Shown here: positions 1 to 10,267 of the stretch, piece by piece
How positions within the stretch are numbered: the first letter of the stretch is position 1
Layout: the number at the start of each line of letters is the position of its first letter
DNA from: Chitinilyticum aquatile DSM 21506
GTDB lineage: Bacteria > Pseudomonadota > Gammaproteobacteria > Burkholderiales > Chitinibacteraceae
Direction of reading: 5' to 3'
Assembly (NCBI RefSeq): GCF_000430805.1
Contig: NZ_AUMS01000015.1
Span: 45,855 to 109,854 of the forward strand
DNA length: 64,000 bases
Notes under the pieces: generated by a model
Seen by the model: the letters and a program-made list of their open reading frames with translations, nothing else
Told to the model about the DNA's origin: nothing
The model's database searches: none
Translations under genes and position numbers: made by a program

Positions 1-874
1 TGTGAATCTCGTCGATGAAGAGGATGGCGTTGCGCTCTTCGGTCAGCTGCTTGATGACGGCTTTCAGGCGCTGTTCGAAGTCACCGCGATACTTGGTTCC
101 GGCCAGCAGGGCGCCCATGTCGAGGGTGTAGACGGTGGCATCCGCCAGAATATCCGGCACATTGCCTTCGACCACGCGACGCGCCAGGCCCTCGGCGAGA
201 GCGGTCTTGCCGACGCCAGCCTCACCAACGAGCAGCGGATTGTTCTTGCGGCGGCGGCACAGGATCTGGATCATCCGTTCCAGCTCCATTTCGCGGCCGA
301 TCAGCGGATCGATGCGCCCGGCAAGTGCGACATTGTTCAGGTTGAGGGTAAAGCTCTCCAGCGCGCCGCCAGCGCCTGGCTCACTCTCGCTTTCTTCCTG
401 TGGCTCGTTGCGGTGGCTGTGCGGTGGCGGTGTATTGCTCGCCTGCTTGGCGATGCCGTGGGCGATGAAATTCACGACATCAAGCCGCGTGATGCCCTGC
501 TGGTGCAAGAAATACACGGCATGGCTGTCTTTCTCGCCAAAAATGGCGACCAGTACATTGGCTCCGGTCACTTCCTTCTTGCCCGAGCTTTGCACGTGCA
601 GAATGGCACGCTGGATCACGCGCTGGAAGCCGATGGTCGGCTGGGTTTCGACATCATCACTGCCGGATACCACCGGCGTGTGCTCTGCCACGAAATCGCC
701 CAGCGCCCGTTTCAGCTCGTCCATGTTCGCGCCGCAGGCGCGCAGGACTTCGGTGGCGGACGGGTTTTCCAGCAGGGCCAGCAGCAAGTGTTCGACCGTG
801 ATGTATTCGTGGCGCTTTTGCCGCGCCTCCATAAACGCGAGATGGAGGCTTACTTCAAGTTCCTGAGCGATCAT
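1..874 (-). CDS. clpA: ATP-dependent Clp protease ATP-binding subunit ClpA (N-terminal part, cut by window edge)
   Basis: This is the AAA+ unfoldase that feeds substrates to ClpP and receives N-degron substrates from ClpS. About 291 residues are visible: the N-terminal Clp-N double repeat (roughly residues 1-145), an acidic Pro/Glu-rich linker, then the first ATPase domain with Walker A GEAGVGKT near residues 214-221 and Walker B ending LFIDEIH at the window edge. The ATG at 874 is chosen because it follows GGAGGT by six bases and gives [14 protein letters not shown], the normal ClpA beginning. The start overlaps the 3' end of clpS by 20 bp, so the two are translationally coupled. The C-terminal half lies outside the window. 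Confidence 0.95.
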   Translation of the reverse strand, partial: MIAQELEVSLHLAFMEARQKRHEYITVEHLLLALLENPSATEVLRACGANMDELKRALGDFVAEHTPVVSGSDDVETQPTIGFQRVIQRAILHVQSSGKKEVTGANVLVAIFGEKDSHAVYFLHQQGITRLDVVNFIAHGIAKQASNTPPPHSHRNEPQEESESEPGAGGALESFTLNLNNVALAGRIDPLIGREMELERMIQILCRRRKNNPLLVGEAGVGKTALAEGLARRVVEGNVPDILADATVYTLDMGALLAGTKYRGDFEQRLKAVIKQLTEERNAILFIDEIH

Positions 875-1181
875 TTTCCACCTCCATGATGCATTGCAGC
901 GGGTGCTGGTGCTCCCGAGCGTAATCACTTACCTGGGCGACCTTGGTGGCCGCAATGTCCTTGGGGTAGGTGCCGCAGATGCCGCGTCCTTCGGTATGGA
1001 CCTGCAGCATGATGCGTGTGGCACGTTCCTCGCGGATGTTGAAGAATTTCATCAGGACATCCACCACGAAATCCATCGGGGTGAAGTCGTCATTCAGTAG
1101 AACCACGCTCCAGAAGGGAGGGGGAGCCAGTTTGGCTCGCTGCTCCAGCAATTGGGCGTCGTGTTGCTGCTGTGTGGTCAT
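855..1181 (-). CDS. clpS: ATP-dependent Clp protease adaptor ClpS
   Basis: A 108-residue adaptor that binds N-terminal degrons and docks on the ClpA N-domain. A flexible N-terminal tail (about 1-20) precedes the conserved core [20 protein letters not shown], in which the NDD/TPM residues form part of the N-degron pocket. Length is typical for the family. It lies immediately upstream of clpA and overlaps its start, the standard clpS-clpA operon order. The ribosome-binding site before the ATG is weak, so a slightly different start cannot be excluded. Confidence 0.95.
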   Translation of the reverse strand: MTTQQQHDAQLLEQRAKLAPPPFWSVVLLNDDFTPMDFVVDVLMKFFNIREERATRIMLQVHTEGRGICGTYPKDIAATKVAQVSDYAREHQHPLQCIMEVENDRSGT

Positions 1182-1397
1182 GGAGTTGTCGTGTGTTGCG
1201 TCTACCCTTCATTTTGGAGCTATGGCCGGGCTTTTCAAGCATCCAGCTGAAAACAACATAATTATCGGCAGCATTGACGTAGTGCTTGACCTTGCTCGGC
1301 CACTTCGCGTAAAAACATGACTCGAGTTTGATGTACAAGTTTCATGCAGTACCGGCTTGGACCTGTTTTGCTGGTCTTGCACACAAACCTCAAGGTT

Positions 1398-1416
1398 GGC
1401 CTGGGCGAGCCAGGCC
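1398..1416 (+). promoter_or_regulatory. hairpin in the cold-shock gene leader
   Basis: A perfect 7-bp stem GGCCTGG/CCAGGCC with a GCGAG loop lies 33 bp before the cold-shock start codon, inside the unusually long upstream region. Structured leaders are known for cspA-family mRNAs. That this hairpin acts in temperature response is inference. Confidence 0.4.
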
Positions 1417-1449
1417 GGTTTGAATCGTTTTATTGGAAGACCAAACAAG

Positions 1450-1653
1450 ATGGCTCTAGGTACTGTTAAGTGGTTCAATGATTCCAAAGGCTTCGGTTTC
1501 ATTACTCCGGACGAAGGCGGCGACGATCTCTTCGCTCATTTCTCCGCAATCAACATGCCGGGCTTCAAAACCCTGAAGGAAGGCCAGCGCGTCTCCTTCG
1601 AAATCACGACCGGCCCCAAGGGTAAGCAAGCTGCCAATATCCAGGCTGCTTGA
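1450..1653 (+). CDS. cspA: cold-shock protein, CspA family
   Basis: A 67-residue single cold-shock domain (RNA/ssDNA-binding OB fold). The RNP1-type motif KGFGFI (about residues 13-18) and the RNP2-like DLFAHFSAI (about 26-34) are intact. The ATG at 1450 starts [10 protein letters not shown] as in other family members; an in-frame upstream start at 1357 would add a non-conserved extension and is rejected. It is monocistronic, with a long leader and a strong terminator immediately downstream. Which Csp paralogue this is cannot be decided, so the symbol is generic. Confidence 0.93.
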   Translation: MALGTVKWFNDSKGFGFITPDEGGDDLFAHFSAINMPGFKTLKEGQRVSFEITTGPKGKQAANIQAA

Positions 1654-1668
1654 GCATTTACCGCTTGT

Positions 1669-1696
1669 GAAAAACCCCGCTTCGGCGGGGTTTTTC
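1669..1696 (+). terminator. intrinsic terminator of the cold-shock gene
   Basis: Inverted repeat AAAACCCCGC / GCGGGGTTTT with a short TTCG-type loop and a T-run, 15 bp after the stop codon. Confidence 0.9.
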
Positions 1697-1723
1697 ATTT
1701 TGGCTTACCCTATTTCAGTCATT

Positions 1724-2173
1724 TCAGTGTTTCGATGGCGGTACCTGCGGGCGTGTTTCCGGTGTTGGTCTGGGGTGGGGACGTTCGGGCCGGATGGGTG
1801 GGCGTGGTCGAGGCCGGATCGGTGTGCCAATCCAGTAATTGTCGACAACCCCGGTTTCTGCGCTGCTATCATGGTCGTCATCGCAATCGCTGCCGGTGCA
1901 GCCAGCCTCGCTGTCACTCTGGCGGCTGCGACGCGGGTCGCTGATGGTGCCAACGGCAGGACTGTTTTCTTCAGGACCTCCTTCCGGTACCAGTGTCGGC
2001 ATGGGAATGCTATTGACCGTCGTCTCGCTGCTGAATGCTTCTGCCTGGGTGCCTGCCGGGCAGCTGGAATCGGTGAAAACCAGCGAGCCATCGGCCTTGC
2101 GGCATTTGCTGACTTCGGCGGCGCTGCTGCAGGCCAGGATGGTCAGTAGCAGAATGGACAGAGAGCGCGGCAT
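1724..2173 (-). CDS. DUF4124-type exported protein (paralogue 1)
   Basis: A 149-residue secreted protein of unknown function. A signal peptide (about 1-19, MPRSLSILLLTILACSSAA) is followed by the DUF4124-like block KCRKADGSLVFTDSSCPAG, an acidic middle and a Pro/Arg-rich C-terminal tail (PRPRPPIRPERPHPRP). The same core motif occurs in the gene at 2326-2757, which diverges from it across 152 bp, so the two are probably an inverted duplication. DUF4124 proteins usually carry this cysteine-paired segment just after the signal peptide; the function of the family is not established. Confidence 0.75.
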   Translation of the reverse strand: MPRSLSILLLTILACSSAAEVSKCRKADGSLVFTDSSCPAGTQAEAFSSETTVNSIPMPTLVPEGGPEENSPAVGTISDPRRSRQSDSEAGCTGSDCDDDHDSSAETGVVDNYWIGTPIRPRPRPPIRPERPHPRPTPETRPQVPPSKH

Positions 2174-2325
2174 GGCAGGGAGGCCCGGGCTGATGTTGTG
2201 TTTCCAGTGTAGTACCGGGCGCGCTATACGGAGAGGCTGATCGACAGGATGGCAGAGGCAGGGTGAGGCAGAGCGAAATGTGATCTATGCTGGAAATCAG
2301 TTCGTTATGACCAAGGAGTTCCGGC

Positions 2326-2757
2326 ATGTCACGCCATTTCCTGTTCATGCTGCTGTTTTTCTCGGCAGTGGCCTCGGCCGGAGAAGTCAACAAATGCCGC
2401 AAGGCCGATGGTTCGCTCGCATTTACCGACCTGCCGTGTCCTGCGGGCAGCACCAAAGAAGCGCTCAGCCCTGGAGCAACCATCAGCGTTGTTCCTGCCC
2501 CGGATATTCCAGTATCGGCGCCGGTAGAGCGGAACGATGATGAGCGTCCGTCCGTAACAGGCACAAAGACTGAAAAGCCCGGTCCAGCGGAACGGAAATG
2601 TGCCAAGGATGATGATCACTGCGTGGATGACTGGCCTGGTCCCAATGATGTGCCGACGGATTACACCTACGGTGGAAGTGATGCAGACGACGGCCGCATC
2701 ATTGATGGCGACCGCATTCGTCCGCCAGTACGGCCACGGCCAAAGGTCGGCAGGTAG
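2326..2757 (+). CDS. DUF4124-type exported protein (paralogue 2)
   Basis: A 143-residue exported protein with signal peptide (about 1-18) and the DUF4124-like motif KCRKADGSLAFTDLPCPAG, nearly identical to that of the divergent neighbour at 1724-2173. The C-terminal half is acidic (DDDHCVDD) and ends in a Pro/Arg segment RPPVRPRPKVGR like the paralogue. Outside the first 50 residues and the tail the two proteins have drifted far apart. It is followed by a strong bidirectional terminator shared with icd. Function unknown. Confidence 0.75.
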   Translation: MSRHFLFMLLFFSAVASAGEVNKCRKADGSLAFTDLPCPAGSTKEALSPGATISVVPAPDIPVSAPVERNDDERPSVTGTKTEKPGPAERKCAKDDDHCVDDWPGPNDVPTDYTYGGSDADDGRIIDGDRIRPPVRPRPKVGR

Positions 2758-2817
2758 TCTTGCAAACTGTGGTGGTAAACAGGAAGCCGCAAGTGTTTAG
2801 CCTGCCACATGGACCGT

Positions 2818-2855
2818 AAAACAACAGACCCCGCCTAAGCGGGGTCTGTTGTTTT
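2818..2855. terminator. bidirectional intrinsic terminator
   Basis: A perfect 17-bp stem (AAAACAACAGACCCCGC and its complement) with a CTAA loop, between two convergent genes; A- and T-runs at both ends suit termination of both the DUF4124 gene and icd. Confidence 0.92.
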
Positions 2856-2871
2856 GCATGAAGCCTGTGGC

Positions 2872-4095
<1,224 letters not shown>

Positions 4096-4228
4096 CGTTC
4101 TTTCCTGTTTTGCTGTCGCTGAGGTGTATACGATTTTCGTCGCGGCGATTCTTGTGCAAATGTTGGCGCGCTGACGAAAAAACGCCCTATTATCGCCGGT
4201 TTAGCCTCATCTGGACAAGGGAGACGAT

Positions 4229-4864
4229 ATGGCGCGTCTGATTCTGTTGAACAAACCTTACGGCGTGATCTGCCAGTTCAGCCCCAGCCCGCCGCACCAG
4301 TGCCTTGCCGACGTGTTGCCCGTGCCCGATGTCTATCCCGCCGGGCGGCTGGACACCGATTCGGAGGGGCTGCTGCTGCTGACCGATTCGGGGGCGCTGC
4401 AGGCCAGAATCGCCGATCCGAAGCACAAGCTGCCCAAGGTGTACTGGGTGCAGGTCGAAGGTGTACCCACCGATGCCGAGCTGGAGCCGCTGCGCCATGG
4501 CGTCGACTTGGGGGACTTCACCTCCCGTCCGGCGCAGGTTCGCATCATCGCTGAACCGGAGGGGCTGTGGCCACGCAATCCGCCTGTACGTTTTCGTGCG
4601 GCCATTCCAACCTCATGGCTGGAAATCACGATCAGCGAAGGCAAGAACCGCCAGGTGCGCCGAATGACTGCAAAGGTCGGGTATCCAACGCTACGCCTTG
4701 TAAGGTATGGGGTGGGTGGCTATACCCTGGACAACTTGCTGCCGGGGCAATGGCGGGAGCTGCGGGTTGCGGCGCCTGTTGTACCCAGAAAGGCAGATGG
4801 CGAACGCGCCTCGTCCGGCCGGCCCAAGCAAAGGGGGCGGCGCGGACCGAACAAGGCCCGCTAG
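4229..4864 (+). CDS. rluE: 23S rRNA pseudouridine synthase RluE
   Basis: A 211-residue RsuA-family pseudouridine synthase, expected to modify U2457 of 23S rRNA. The catalytic block GRLDTDSEGLLLLT has its nucleophilic aspartate at Asp42, and the KNRQVRRM motif is present at about residues 138-145. There is no N-terminal S4 domain, as in E. coli RluE. The start follows an AGGGAGA ribosome-binding site. Position next to icd supports RluE over other RsuA-type enzymes. The last 25 residues are basic (KQRGRRGPNKAR). Confidence 0.9.
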   Translation: MARLILLNKPYGVICQFSPSPPHQCLADVLPVPDVYPAGRLDTDSEGLLLLTDSGALQARIADPKHKLPKVYWVQVEGVPTDAELEPLRHGVDLGDFTSRPAQVRIIAEPEGLWPRNPPVRFRAAIPTSWLEITISEGKNRQVRRMTAKVGYPTLRLVRYGVGGYTLDNLLPGQWRELRVAAPVVPRKADGERASSGRPKQRGRRGPNKAR

Positions 4865-4983
4865 CCTGAAGTAGCCCGGCCTGTCAGCTTTAGCACCGTA
4901 TCGGCCTTGACGCATCGAGTGCTGCTGCCCATAAACCAGTCAACTACTCGTGGTGAGCGGGTGGTCCGCAGGAGGGGCTGATC

Positions 4984-7059
4984 ATGCGACATTTCTGGCA
5001 AGCCATGCAGTTGCGCACCAAGGTGCTCAGTGCGTCAGCACTGGCTATCGTGCTGGGTTTTGGCGTGATGATCACGGTGATCAGCGCCGGCATCTACAGC
5101 AATGCAGAGAAAAGCGGTCTGCAGCAACTCGAACTGGAGGCTGCCAGCCAGGCCAGGCAGGTCGAGGCTCAGTTTGATCTTGGCTATGCCTTGCCGCGTC
5201 AGCTGGCGGGAGCGATTGATGGCATGCGGGCAGGCCAGATGCCGGATCGCAAAACGCTGGACAAATTGCTGATGAGCCTGCTCGCCGGCTACAAGCCTGC
5301 ATCCGGTCTGTGGATGCTGATGGAGCCCGGTGCGCTGGACGGCAAGGATGCGCAGTATGCGCAGGACTGGCCGGTTCATGATCCGACTGGCCGTTACATG
5401 CCGTATATCACTCGTTCCGGCGACAAGATCGCGCAGGACACCATGCTGGGAGCGGACCAGCAGAAGCGTGCCGAGCCCTACCGCAACAACCCTGCCGGCT
5501 ATCAGCCCGAGTACGAAAAGGCCGGCTGGGGGGATTTCTATTTTGTTCCCAAGCAGCGGGGGCGGGACACCGTTACCGAACCCTATGCCTATGACGTGCA
5601 GGGACAGCAGGTGCTGATGTCTTCGCTGGTCGTTGTCATGCGCGATGCCACAGGCAAGTTTGCCGGTGTCGCGGCAGTGGATCTGCCACTGCGCTCGCTG
5701 CAGGAAAGCCTGAGCAGGCAACAGCCGTTTGGCGATGGCAGGCTGAGCCTGGTTTCTGCCGGCGGTTTGCATGTAGTGGCGCAGGATGCCGCCTTGCTGG
5801 GCAAGCCGGTGGATGCGGCGGCTTTTCCGCCGAATTTCCTGGCGCAACTGGCCAAGGGTGAAAAGATCCGCTTCGAGCGCGATGGCGTCATCCAGCTCTG
5901 GCAGCCGGTGCGCATGGGCAGTAGCGGTCAGTTCTGGGCGCTGGGGCTGCAGGTTCCCAAGGCGACGATCATGGCCGATGCTGTCGCAGCCAGAAACAGT
6001 GCCGTGCTGGTTGGCGCGATCGCAGGCCTGCTGTTGCTGGCGGTCATTGCCGGCCTGCTGACCGTGTTGACGCGGCCACTGGCTACCCTGGCGCGGGCGA
6101 TGAGCACCCTGGCCGATGGAACGGGCGATCTGACCCGCCGTCTGACTGTCCAGTCTCGGGATGAAATCGGCCGCAGCAGCGAGGCCTTCAACCAGTTCAT
6201 GGAGCGCCTGCGCAGCATGTTCGTACAGGTACGTGAGGAAAGTGAGGCCGTCGGTGCCGCAGCTGCCGCATTGACCGGCAGTGCCGAGTCCGTCGGGCAG
6301 GCTTCGCGCCAGCAGGCCGAAGCTGCCAGTGCCACGGCAGCCAGCGTGGAGGAGGTGACGGTCAGTATCCAGCACATTGCCAGCACGACTGCGGATGTGA
6401 GCCGCCTGGCGCACACGGCCAGCAGCAGCATCAGCGAAGGGCAGCAACAGGTCAGCCGGGTGGCCGGCGAGATTGCCGCCGTCAATCGCAGTGTCGATGC
6501 GCTGGCCAAAACCGTTGCAGGCCTGACTGCCGAGCTGGGGAATGTCGATCGCATTGTCAGCGTGATCAAGGATATTGCCGACCAGACCAATCTGCTGGCC
6601 CTCAATGCCGCCATCGAAGCCGCGCGTGCCGGCGAGCAGGGGCGGGGTTTTGCGGTCGTTGCCGATGAAGTGCGCAAGCTGGCAGGGCGAACCGCCGAAG
6701 CCACGGTCGAGATCGGGCAGATCGTGCTGGGCATTCAGCAGGAAGTTGGCACGGCGGGCAGGGAAATGCAGGCCACGCGCGGGTTCATCGGCAGTTGCGT
6801 CGAGTTGTCCGGCCAGGCTAGCCAGTCCATCGGCGCAGTCTGCAATGCCAACGACGAGCTGGTCAGCCATGTCGAAATGATTGCCTCATCGACCCGCGAG
6901 CAGGCCGCCGCCAGCAGCGAGATTGCCCAGAATATCGAACGCATCAGCGCGATGGCTGCGGGCAATGATCGCGCCATGGCAGAGGTGATGCGGGCGGTTA
7001 GTCAGCTGGAAGGCCTCTCGGCCAGTCTGCGTGAGCTGGTTGCGCGTTTCCGGACCTGA
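4984..7059 (+). CDS. methyl-accepting chemotaxis protein with periplasmic Cache sensor
   Basis: A 691-residue chemoreceptor. TM1 (about 14-36), a large periplasmic dCache-like region (about 37-335), TM2 (about 339-361), a HAMP domain, then the cytoplasmic coiled-coil signalling domain with the hairpin tip [20 protein letters not shown] near residues 530-550. The ligand is not predictable from sequence alone; dCache domains often bind amino acids or organic acids. It stands alone, with a good GGAGGGG ribosome-binding site. There is no C-terminal CheR-binding pentapeptide; the protein ends LVARFRT. Confidence 0.93.
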   Translation: MRHFWQAMQLRTKVLSASALAIVLGFGVMITVISAGIYSNAEKSGLQQLELEAASQARQVEAQFDLGYALPRQLAGAIDGMRAGQMPDRKTLDKLLMSLLAGYKPASGLWMLMEPGALDGKDAQYAQDWPVHDPTGRYMPYITRSGDKIAQDTMLGADQQKRAEPYRNNPAGYQPEYEKAGWGDFYFVPKQRGRDTVTEPYAYDVQGQQVLMSSLVVVMRDATGKFAGVAAVDLPLRSLQESLSRQQPFGDGRLSLVSAGGLHVVAQDAALLGKPVDAAAFPPNFLAQLAKGEKIRFERDGVIQLWQPVRMGSSGQFWALGLQVPKATIMADAVAARNSAVLVGAIAGLLLLAVIAGLLTVLTRPLATLARAMSTLADGTGDLTRRLTVQSRDEIGRSSEAFNQFMERLRSMFVQVREESEAVGAAAAALTGSAESVGQASRQQAEAASATAASVEEVTVSIQHIASTTADVSRLAHTASSSISEGQQQVSRVAGEIAAVNRSVDALAKTVAGLTAELGNVDRIVSVIKDIADQTNLLALNAAIEAARAGEQGRGFAVVADEVRKLAGRTAEATVEIGQIVLGIQQEVGTAGREMQATRGFIGSCVELSGQASQSIGAVCNANDELVSHVEMIASSTREQAAASSEIAQNIERISAMAAGNDRAMAEVMRAVSQLEGLSASLRELVARFRT

Positions 7060-7067
7060 TTTTTTAA

Positions 7068-7127
7068 GGGTATATGAATGAGGCTCAATAAAATAAATGG
7101 CTGTGATTACATGGGGTGTTGGGTATT
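7068..7127 (+). repeat. dispersed GGGTAT repeat, 60-bp class (copy 1)
   Basis: It begins 8 bases after the chemoreceptor stop, opens GGGTATATG and closes GGGTATT exactly 60 bp later, with the family's GGCT...AATGGCT core between. Aligns position by position with the copies at 30227, 55726, 60220 and 61106. Confidence 0.7.
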
Positions 7128-7333
7128 GGTGCGCCGTGTGAATATGTCACAGCCGTTTGCCGGGGGGGGCTTCTTATCGTGCAAGGTTATGATTTTTCAG
7201 GGCTTTGTTTCTGCGTGGCGGATCGGCTTGCCTGCCTCTGGGCGCCTGCTTGTGAGATTGCCTACAGCACAATGTCGCCGACTGTGATTAGATAATGCTT
7301 ATCAAGTGCGTAATACCAAAGGATGCTGCGACC

Positions 7334-8002
7334 ATGAAAAAACGTATTCTCTCTCTGGGCCTGATTCTGGTGATGACCGGCTGTGCCAACGGGCAGCTCA
7401 CCTCGACCGGGCAAGGCACGCTGCTGGGGGCACTGGGGGGCGCGGCAGCTGGCGCGGCCATCGGTGGTGTTTCGGGTAGCAACCACATCGGCCGCGATGC
7501 AGCCATCGGCGCAGCCGTTGGTGCGATCGGCGGCTTCATCTGGTCGTCGCAGATGGAAAAGCAGCGCCAGGAAATGGAGCAGGCGACAGAGGGTACCGGT
7601 ATCGAAGTCAGCAAGACGCCGAATAACGAGCTGAAGCTGGAAGTGCCGAGCGACTTCTCCTTCGATACGGGCAAATACGTTATCAAGCCGAACATGCGCC
7701 CGGTGCTCGACAAGTTCGCCCAGACGCTGAACCAGAATCCGGTGACGACCATCAAGATCATCGGTCATACCGACAGCACCGGCAGCGATGCCATCAATAA
7801 CCCGCTCTCGGTCAACCGTGCTTCGGCCGTGCGCGATTACCTCAGCAGCCGTGGTGTTTCCTACAGCCGCATGACCATTGATGGCCGTGGCGCGCGCGAG
7901 CCGGTGGCCGACAATGGCAGTGCGGCCGGGCGTGCGCAGAACCGCCGTGTGGAAATCTTCGTGGCCGAGCCGGCGAGGCAGTCGCAACCCAGCCAGTACT
8001 GA
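7334..8002 (+). CDS. OmpA-family outer-membrane lipoprotein (YiaD-like)
   Basis: A 222-residue lipoprotein. A signal peptide ends in the lipobox MTGC (Cys17); a glycine-zipper segment with repeated GxxxG spacing (about 28-65) follows, then the OmpA C-terminal peptidoglycan-binding domain (about 100-205) with IKIIGHTDSTGS and the NRRVEIFV end. The ATG at 7334 is used because the upstream in-frame start at 7295 would put 13 residues before a perfect lipoprotein signal. Architecture matches E. coli YiaD/YfiB-type proteins. The gene ends at a terminator shared with the convergent lysR gene. Confidence 0.9.
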   Translation: MKKRILSLGLILVMTGCANGQLTSTGQGTLLGALGGAAAGAAIGGVSGSNHIGRDAAIGAAVGAIGGFIWSSQMEKQRQEMEQATEGTGIEVSKTPNNELKLEVPSDFSFDTGKYVIKPNMRPVLDKFAQTLNQNPVTTIKIIGHTDSTGSDAINNPLSVNRASAVRDYLSSRGVSYSRMTIDGRGAREPVADNGSAAGRAQNRRVEIFVAEPARQSQPSQY

Positions 8003-8024
8003 AAGCCGGCAAATTTCCACAGCA

Positions 8025-8056
8025 TTAAAAAACCCGCCAGTCGGCGGGTTTTTTAA
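8025..8056. terminator. bidirectional intrinsic terminator
   Basis: A perfect 14-bp inverted repeat (TTAAAAAACCCGCC and complement) with an AGTC loop between convergent genes; its right arm includes the lysR stop codon. Confidence 0.92.
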
Positions 8057-8952
8057 TGGGCGAAATGCAGGCTGGCCTCCAGCAAGTCGAGAAACGCGCG
8101 GGTTTTCAGCGGCATCAGACGGCGCTCGGCAAACACCGCCCAGGCTGTGACCGCAGGCAGATGCCAGTCCGGCAGAATGGCCTGCAATTCACCGCTGCGC
8201 ACGAAAGCATCGGCATAGAGCGTGCCGACTGCCGCAATGCCCAGCCCCTGCACGGCGAGCCTGGCGAGCATGTCGGGCGAGTTGATTGCCATGCGTGCCG
8301 ATGGCTGGATGGTATGCAGTTCCGAGCCGCGCTGCAGCGACCAGCTCTCCGTCTCGCCATTGCCGCGCAGCAGGCACAGGCAGGGATGCTGGTACAGGTC
8401 TTCCGGAGTGAGTGGCATGCCGCTGGCTGCTAGATACGCCGGCGCCGCGTAGAGCTGGGGGCTGTAAAGCCAGATGCGCCGAGCCACCAGCGAGGTTTCC
8501 ACCGGCTTCTGCCCCATGCGGATGGCGAGGTCATAGCCTTCCGCAATCAGGTCAACGCGACGCGGCGAGAGATCCAGCTGCAGCATCACCTGGGGAAAGC
8601 GCCGGCTGTATTCGGCAATCACCGGTGAAATCAGCTGGATCGCCAGATCGCCCGGCATGGAAATGCGCAGTGTGCCAGCCGGCTCCTGCTGGCGCTGCCG
8701 CGCCAGCGACAGCGCCGCTTCGGTTTCATTGTCGATCTGCCGCGCATGCTCCAGCACGGCCGCGCCCAGATCGGTAAGGCTGAGCGAGCGCGTGGTGCGG
8801 TGGATCAGCCGCTCGCCCAGCAGTGCTTCCATGTGCGAGAGGCGGCGCGACAATGTTGATTTCGGGATCTGCAGGCGCTCTGCCGCTCGGGTGAAACTGC
8901 CGGCATCAATGATGCGGGCAAACAACAGCAGGTCGTTGGGTTCAAGGTGCAT
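8053..8952 (-). CDS. LysR-family transcriptional regulator (next to azoR)
   Basis: A 299-residue LysR-type regulator. The N-terminal winged helix-turn-helix (about 1-60; [27 protein letters not shown]) is followed by the two-lobed LysR substrate-binding domain (about 90-292). It is divergent from an azoreductase gene across 124 bp that contains a near-perfect palindrome, so it very probably controls azoR. It belongs to the group of LysR regulators paired with quinone/azo reductases. The inducer is unknown. Confidence 0.92.
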   Translation of the reverse strand: MHLEPNDLLLFARIIDAGSFTRAAERLQIPKSTLSRRLSHMEALLGERLIHRTTRSLSLTDLGAAVLEHARQIDNETEAALSLARQRQQEPAGTLRISMPGDLAIQLISPVIAEYSRRFPQVMLQLDLSPRRVDLIAEGYDLAIRMGQKPVETSLVARRIWLYSPQLYAAPAYLAASGMPLTPEDLYQHPCLCLLRGNGETESWSLQRGSELHTIQPSARMAINSPDMLARLAVQGLGIAAVGTLYADAFVRSGELQAILPDWHLPAVTAWAVFAERRLMPLKTRAFLDLLEASLHFAH

Positions 8953-8960
8953 GGCGCGTT

Positions 8961-8982
8961 ATTGTTCCATTGATGAAACAAT
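8961..8982. promoter_or_regulatory. candidate LysR-regulator operator
   Basis: The 22-bp sequence ATTGTTCCAT-TG-ATGAAACAAT is a palindrome with one mismatched pair, placed 9 bp upstream of the lysR start and in the divergent promoter region with azoR. It is a natural autoregulator-binding site; no binding evidence is available. Confidence 0.55.
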
Positions 8983-9076
8983 CATATCCGATTTGACGGG
9001 TTTATCGCGGTATTTGCGATGGATAGAATCGCTTCATCGACTGCAATCACGCAGCCAACCCAAACCGGAGCACACC

Positions 9077-9670
9077 ATGAACATCCTGCAAATCAACAGC
9101 AGCGCCAAATCCACCGGCTCCCAGTCCACCGAACTGGCCAACCGCATCACCGCCCGTTTGCTGGAGCGCAATCCGGCCGCCAGCCTGACGCTGCGCGATC
9201 TCGCCGTAACGCCGCACCCGCTGCTCGACGAGGCGGCGCTGACCGCGCTGATGACGCCCGCTGAAGACCGTACCACTGAACAGGCCGCCCGCGTGGCACT
9301 CGACGATGCGCTGATCGCCGAAGTGCAGGCAGCCGACGTGCTGGTGCTGGGCGTGCCGATGTACAACTTCAGCGTGACCGCGCAACTGAAGAACTGGATC
9401 GATGCCATTGCCCGGGCACGGGTGACGTTCCAGTACACCGCCAATGGCCCGGAAGGCTTGCTGACCGGCAAGAAGGTCTACGTCGCACTGACCCGTGGTG
9501 GCGTGCATCGTGATCTGCCCAGTGACAATCAGGTGCCTTATCTGCGTACCGTACTCGGCTTTCTCGGCATGACCGATGTTGAATTCATCTATGCCGAAGG
9601 GCTGGCGATGGGTGATGCGGATGGCGTGCTGGCTGCGGCCAATGAGGCGATTGCGGCTGCCGTGGCTTGA
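9077..9670 (+). CDS. azoR: FMN-dependent NADH:quinone oxidoreductase / azoreductase
   Basis: A 197-residue flavodoxin-fold enzyme of the AzoR/AcpD family, which reduces quinones and azo dyes with NADH. The FMN phosphate-binding N-terminus [12 protein letters not shown] (about residues 5-16), the [16 protein letters not shown] segment (about 94-109) and the LTRGG loop are characteristic. Length equals the family norm. It is divergent from, and probably regulated by, the adjacent LysR protein. Confidence 0.93.
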   Translation: MNILQINSSAKSTGSQSTELANRITARLLERNPAASLTLRDLAVTPHPLLDEAALTALMTPAEDRTTEQAARVALDDALIAEVQAADVLVLGVPMYNFSVTAQLKNWIDAIARARVTFQYTANGPEGLLTGKKVYVALTRGGVHRDLPSDNQVPYLRTVLGFLGMTDVEFIYAEGLAMGDADGVLAAANEAIAAAVA

Positions 9671-9676
9671 TTCCAA

Positions 9677-9722
9677 GGTATACCCTTGTAGCCTAAATAA
9701 ATGATGGTTTGCAAGGGTATAC
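9677..9722. repeat. dispersed GGGTAT repeat, short palindromic class (copy 2)
   Basis: Terminal arms GGTATACCCTTG and CAAGGGTATAC are inverted repeats, with the TAGCC core between. It lies 6 bases after the azoR stop. Confidence 0.7.
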
Positions 9723-9799
9723 ATGACAGCGTACCAACTGGCGCCTGACGCCGTGCCGGCTTGCGGTAAAATTGCGTTTTGCCCTGCAGGCGCAGTCCC

Positions 9800-10267
9800 A
9801 TGTGGAAACCCAATACCACCGTTGCGGCCATCATCGAGCGTGATGGCCACTTCCTGATGGTCGAGGAGCGTATCCTCGGCGAACTCAAGCTCAACCAGCC
9901 TGCCGGCCACGTCGAGAAGAACGAATCGATTGTGGCGGCCTGCGTGCGCGAAACGCTGGAAGAAACCGCCTACGCCTTCACGCCGACGGCGCTGGTCGGC
10001 ATCTATCAGTGGACCGTTCCCGGCACTGATCTCACCTATCTGCGCTATGCCTTTGCCGGCGAGCTGGGCGCCCACCATGCCGAGCGCACGCTGGACGACG
10101 GCATCGAAGCGGCCGTGTGGCTCAGCCGTGATGAACTGCTTGCCCGCGGCGCCCAGCACCGCAGCCCGCTGATTCTTGCCTGTGTCGACGACTATCTGGC
10201 CGGCAAACGCTACCCGCTGGAGCTGCTGCGCGATTTCGACGCCCGCAACGAAGGAGCACTGGCATGA
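9800..10267 (+). CDS. nudJ: Nudix hydrolase, NudJ-like phosphatase
   Basis: A 155-residue Nudix enzyme. The Nudix box is [20 protein letters not shown] followed by TA (starting near residue 35), so the usual glycine after the EE pair's following residue is alanine; the metal-binding RExxEE glutamates are intact. E. coli NudJ hydrolyses nucleoside di/triphosphates and HMP-PP. The gene overlaps mnmA by 4 bp (ATGA), and nudJ-mnmA is also the E. coli order, with rluE/icd nearby there as here. The ATG at 9800 is chosen over 9779 because [13 protein letters not shown] is the conserved beginning. Confidence 0.88.
   Translation: MWKPNTTVAAIIERDGHFLMVEERILGELKLNQPAGHVEKNESIVAACVRETLEETAYAFTPTALVGIYQWTVPGTDLTYLRYAFAGELGAHHAERTLDDGIEAAVWLSRDELLARGAQHRSPLILACVDDYLAGKRYPLELLRDFDARNEGALA

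Noticed and set aside
4699..4735. GGTATGGGG ... GGCTATACC pair resembling the dispersed repeat
   Set aside because: It lies in conserved rluE codons (YGVGGYTLD) and lacks the AGCC/GGCT core, so it is ordinary coding sequence.
5035..6870. 611-codon minus-strand open frame across the chemoreceptor
   Set aside because: Antisense shadow; the plus-strand frame has complete chemoreceptor motifs.
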